Shown: in pieces, positions 61,925 to 64,000 of the stretch
Layout: every line of letters begins with the position of its first letter
Numbering within the stretch: position 1 is the stretch's first letter
Assembly (NCBI GenBank): GCA_944390275.1
Contig: CALXPL010000003.1
Span: 144,373 to 208,372 of the forward strand
Source of the DNA: an uncultured Alphaproteobacteria bacterium
GTDB lineage: Bacteria > Pseudomonadota > Alphaproteobacteria > RF32 > CAG-239
Reading direction: 5' to 3'
DNA length: 64,000 nucleotides
Translations under genes and position numbers: made by a program
The notes under the pieces: model-generated
The model's input: only the letters and a program-made list of their open reading frames with translations
The model's database searches: none
What the model was told of the DNA's origin: nothing

Positions 61925-63705
61925 CGATTGAGACTTTCAAGAAAATCTTTATATATTACTGCCGGAAGTTTGTCTTTATTTGTTTTGGCTTCTTCTTCTC
62001 GCTTTTTCGCTTGATATAGTGCGGCTATCAATTCTTGTATTTTTGCAACTTTGCGCGGGTTGTTTTTCGGATTTATCTGATATTTTTCTTGACGCTTTTG
62101 GATATAGGCTTGTTTTAATTCCTTAAATATTCGTGCTTTACGGTTATCCGCTTTTTGTCTTTGGGGGAGAGCTTCTTGCGAAATGTCTTGAATTATTGTC
62201 GCGTCCTCCGTTTTCTTTTTCTTGTTCGGTATTCTTTTTTTGGTTTTCTTTTCTGTATTTTGTTGCTCTTGTTGTTTTTGTTGTTGCTTCTTTTGTTTGC
62301 GGCTTTGTTTGTTGTTATATACAACTCCATTTTGCTTTTCCGTATCTATATCCGGCAACGGTTTGATGTTGCTTAAATGTTCCGCTATCCATTTGTAATT
62401 GTTTTCCATAAGCCGCAAGGAGCGTTCGTCTTGGCTGTAATCATAATGAATTTGATAGTCTTGGCTAATTCCTCCCCAGAAAATAATATGCGGATTTTGC
62501 ATGTATATACGCGCTTTGTATGCTTCTCTAAAGTTGCTTATTTCCGTCTTATCCAAGCTGTGCATTAAGCGATGATAGGGTTCATCAACCATTAAGCACA
62601 AGTTTTCAAAATGATTAACGTCTGCCAAATAGGTCGCTTCGCCTCCGTCCTTTACCGCTATTTTATGATGTACCGTAAAAGTCGGACCGCTTAACGGTTT
62701 ACCTTTCTCATCTAAGAGAGCTATTTTTCCGTAATCTCCGCGATATTTTATAAATTCAAGCTGCTTGCTGCTTATCTTTTCGCTGATTTCTTCTTCAGGC
62801 GGTAATAGGTTGTCCTCTTTGTATTTTTCTAAAAGTAAAATCGCCTTTTGTTTATCAAAAACATCTATGTCGGTCGTTATGCCTTTCTTTTGCATCATTT
62901 CTATTAAGGCTTCGGTATATCTGTCATCTACTCTTATTCTCTTTAGGTATTGACGAAATTGAGGTTCGTTGTTGCGGATAAAATCTTTTACAAAACTCCG
63001 TCTTGCTCCATTGAAAATTCGAACTTTCCCGTATTCATCCGCCGTATCCTTAAAGGCTCGATATAAGATATCCGCATAGTCATAGGCGTTCATTTGCGGA
63101 ATTAAATGCGGAGGGACTTTTTCTGCTTTCAACTGTTCCAACATCTGTTTCTCTATTTTGCGAAAACGCGGAAACTGCCGAAATTTGTTCCATGCCGGTG
63201 AACTGTCTAAATCATATTGCGGGTTGTCTAATTTTTCTTTATATGGTGAATTTATAAAAGCTAAATATGCTGAAGTCGATTTGCTCCGTCCGGGGATTTT
63301 TATCGGTTCATCTATCGTTCCGTAATAATCCATACGGATAATATGCTTCTCTTCTCGTGATAAGGGATAATATTTGATGTTGTTCACATATTTTAATCCC
63401 CAGCCGCTTAAATATTCTTTTAATTCATTTCTGGCGGTTTCCCGCGTGTGCTCATTGTCGCTGTTGCTTCTTGATAATAAATCTTTTATTAGCGTTTCAT
63501 ATTCTTTTTCTTGGCTTTCTATTGTGTTATCGACGGGGGTTGTTGCTTTTTCAATTTCAAGCGTGGCTTCTTGCTCGGTTTCTTGTATTTGCTTGCTGTC
63601 TTGCTCTTTTTGTTTCAGCGCATCCAGAATGGTTATGACGGGATTGACTTCCCCATCATCCCTCAAATATTCATAGGGGTCTGTGTAGTGTCTTTTACTT
63701 GCCAT
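61921..63705 (-). CDS. Large HNH-nuclease-domain protein, probable toxin
   Basis: The product has 594 residues. Residues 340-385 carry an HNH-type site: TVHHKIAVKDGG with His346-His347, VNHFENLCLMV with Asn367, and YHRLMH with His378 and His382. The N-terminal 340 residues are helical and charged. Residues 425-545 are a Lys/Gln-rich coiled region. There is no signal peptide or standard toxin-delivery domain. The overlapping SUKH gene downstream suggests a toxin-immunity pair. It could also be a non-toxic HNH protein of an integrated element. Confidence 0.7.
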   Translation of the reverse strand: MASKRHYTDPYEYLRDDGEVNPVITILDALKQKEQDSKQIQETEQEATLEIEKATTPVDNTIESQEKEYETLIKDLLSRSNSDNEHTRETARNELKEYLSGWGLKYVNNIKYYPLSREEKHIIRMDYYGTIDEPIKIPGRSKSTSAYLAFINSPYKEKLDNPQYDLDSSPAWNKFRQFPRFRKIEKQMLEQLKAEKVPPHLIPQMNAYDYADILYRAFKDTADEYGKVRIFNGARRSFVKDFIRNNEPQFRQYLKRIRVDDRYTEALIEMMQKKGITTDIDVFDKQKAILLLEKYKEDNLLPPEEEISEKISSKQLEFIKYRGDYGKIALLDEKGKPLSGPTFTVHHKIAVKDGGEATYLADVNHFENLCLMVDEPYHRLMHSLDKTEISNFREAYKARIYMQNPHIIFWGGISQDYQIHYDYSQDERSLRLMENNYKWIAEHLSNIKPLPDIDTEKQNGVVYNNKQSRKQKKQQQKQQEQQNTEKKTKKRIPNKKKKTEDATIIQDISQEALPQRQKADNRKARIFKELKQAYIQKRQEKYQINPKNNPRKVAKIQELIAALYQAKKREEEAKTNKDKLPAVIYKDFLESLNR

Positions 63706-64000
63706 TCTGTCTTTTGATATTCTCTAAAATTTGTCTATACTCTTGTTGCTATTTCTTATAATTATTGGGGTCAGCTATACCATCCCTTTTTTTATTTGTC
63801 TAGTCTTTTGTTAGTATTTTTTTAGATAATTTCGGGTATGCTCTTCTTAATTGCTTGTGGGGAGTTTTTTTTAAGGCTAAAGCTCTTGTTTTAGCTGAAA
63901 ATATTGAAAAAACTTATGTTCCGGTTGCGCCCTTGCCGAAACCTTTTTCCTCGGCTTGTAAGCGAATCGGGAAATTTTAGGAATCAAAACTGTCTGAATT
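63706..64000. other. Right-end gap without a supported gene
   Basis: These 295 bases are AT-rich near the HNH gene start, then more mixed. A frame of about 40 codons ending SSACKRIGKF at about 63980 looks partly coding, but it lacks a start and a Shine-Dalgarno. I see no RNA gene or strong hairpin. Confidence 0.5.

Noticed and set aside
63820..63982. A partial gene near the right edge ending SSACKRIGKF
   Set aside because: There is no start codon with a ribosome-binding site, and the frame is only about 40 codons; it may be a remnant but cannot be supported.

Overview
The window looks like a chromosomal segment of an AT-rich, flagellated alphaproteobacterium. The CckA hybrid kinase, the HdaA-type DnaA paralogue, the FliI/FliJ and FlhB/FliR/FliQ export genes and the Rsm22 methyltransferase all fit that group. 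The EptA-type lipid A enzyme and the amino-sugar genes nagA and nagB are compatible with a host-associated, possibly gut, lineage; that habitat is inference. Most genes have a recognisable Shine-Dalgarno site, and operons often end in strong hairpin-plus-T terminators.

Region 1 (1-13857) is the right-hand part of an integrated genomic island. It ends in a tyrosine integrase (12407-13639, minus) next to the 3' half of a tRNA-Phe gene (13812-13857), which I read as the attachment site. The island carries a type I restriction-modification operon packed with conflict genes: hsdM (partial), a TIR protein, a HepT-type HEPN protein, an MntA-type nucleotidyltransferase fused to HsdS, an unknown protein, a trypco2-like protein and hsdR. 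Next comes a compact cassette (7567-10256) bounded by two near-identical 33-bp palindromes. It holds a highly structured leader RNA with a mutually exclusive closing helix and terminator, a DUF805 membrane protein, and a fusion of a phospholipase-D-type domain with a penicillin-binding transpeptidase-like domain. A RepA-like ATPase, a small HTH protein and an unknown protein complete the island.

Region 2 (13858-23470) is accessory and poorly characterised: a duplicated post-tRNA block, several unknown proteins, a degenerate CatA-like protein coupled to an Rsm22-type methyltransferase, a second DUF805 protein, a large coiled-coil protein and the first of two secreted cysteine-rich proteins. 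The second cysteine-rich protein is at 34390-36303. Both share a 359-bp promoter, leader and N-terminal block.

Region 3 (23531-34285) is mainly core genes: pgk, gap, rsmD, an RluB-type pseudouridine synthase, tadA, sodB, fliJ, fliI, two small lipoproteins and a TerC-type membrane protein.

Region 4 (36467-50980) holds eptA, hdaA, cckA, flhB-fliR-fliQ, a GH114-like secreted protein, a phosphoglucomutase, nagB, nagA and an alpha/beta hydrolase.

Region 5 (51114-63705) contains a three-gene module (apparently ATPase-dead SNF2-like protein, IbrA-like PAPS reductase, IbrB-like ParB protein). It also has a duplicated lipoprotein family without Shine-Dalgarno sites, alaS, a TspO-like protein, tsaC, and an HNH-nuclease gene overlapping a SUKH-family gene that looks like its immunity partner.

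The strongest candidates for something undescribed are the MntA-HsdS fusion with its adjacent HepT gene, and the palindrome-bounded leader RNA / DUF805 / PLD-transpeptidase cassette.
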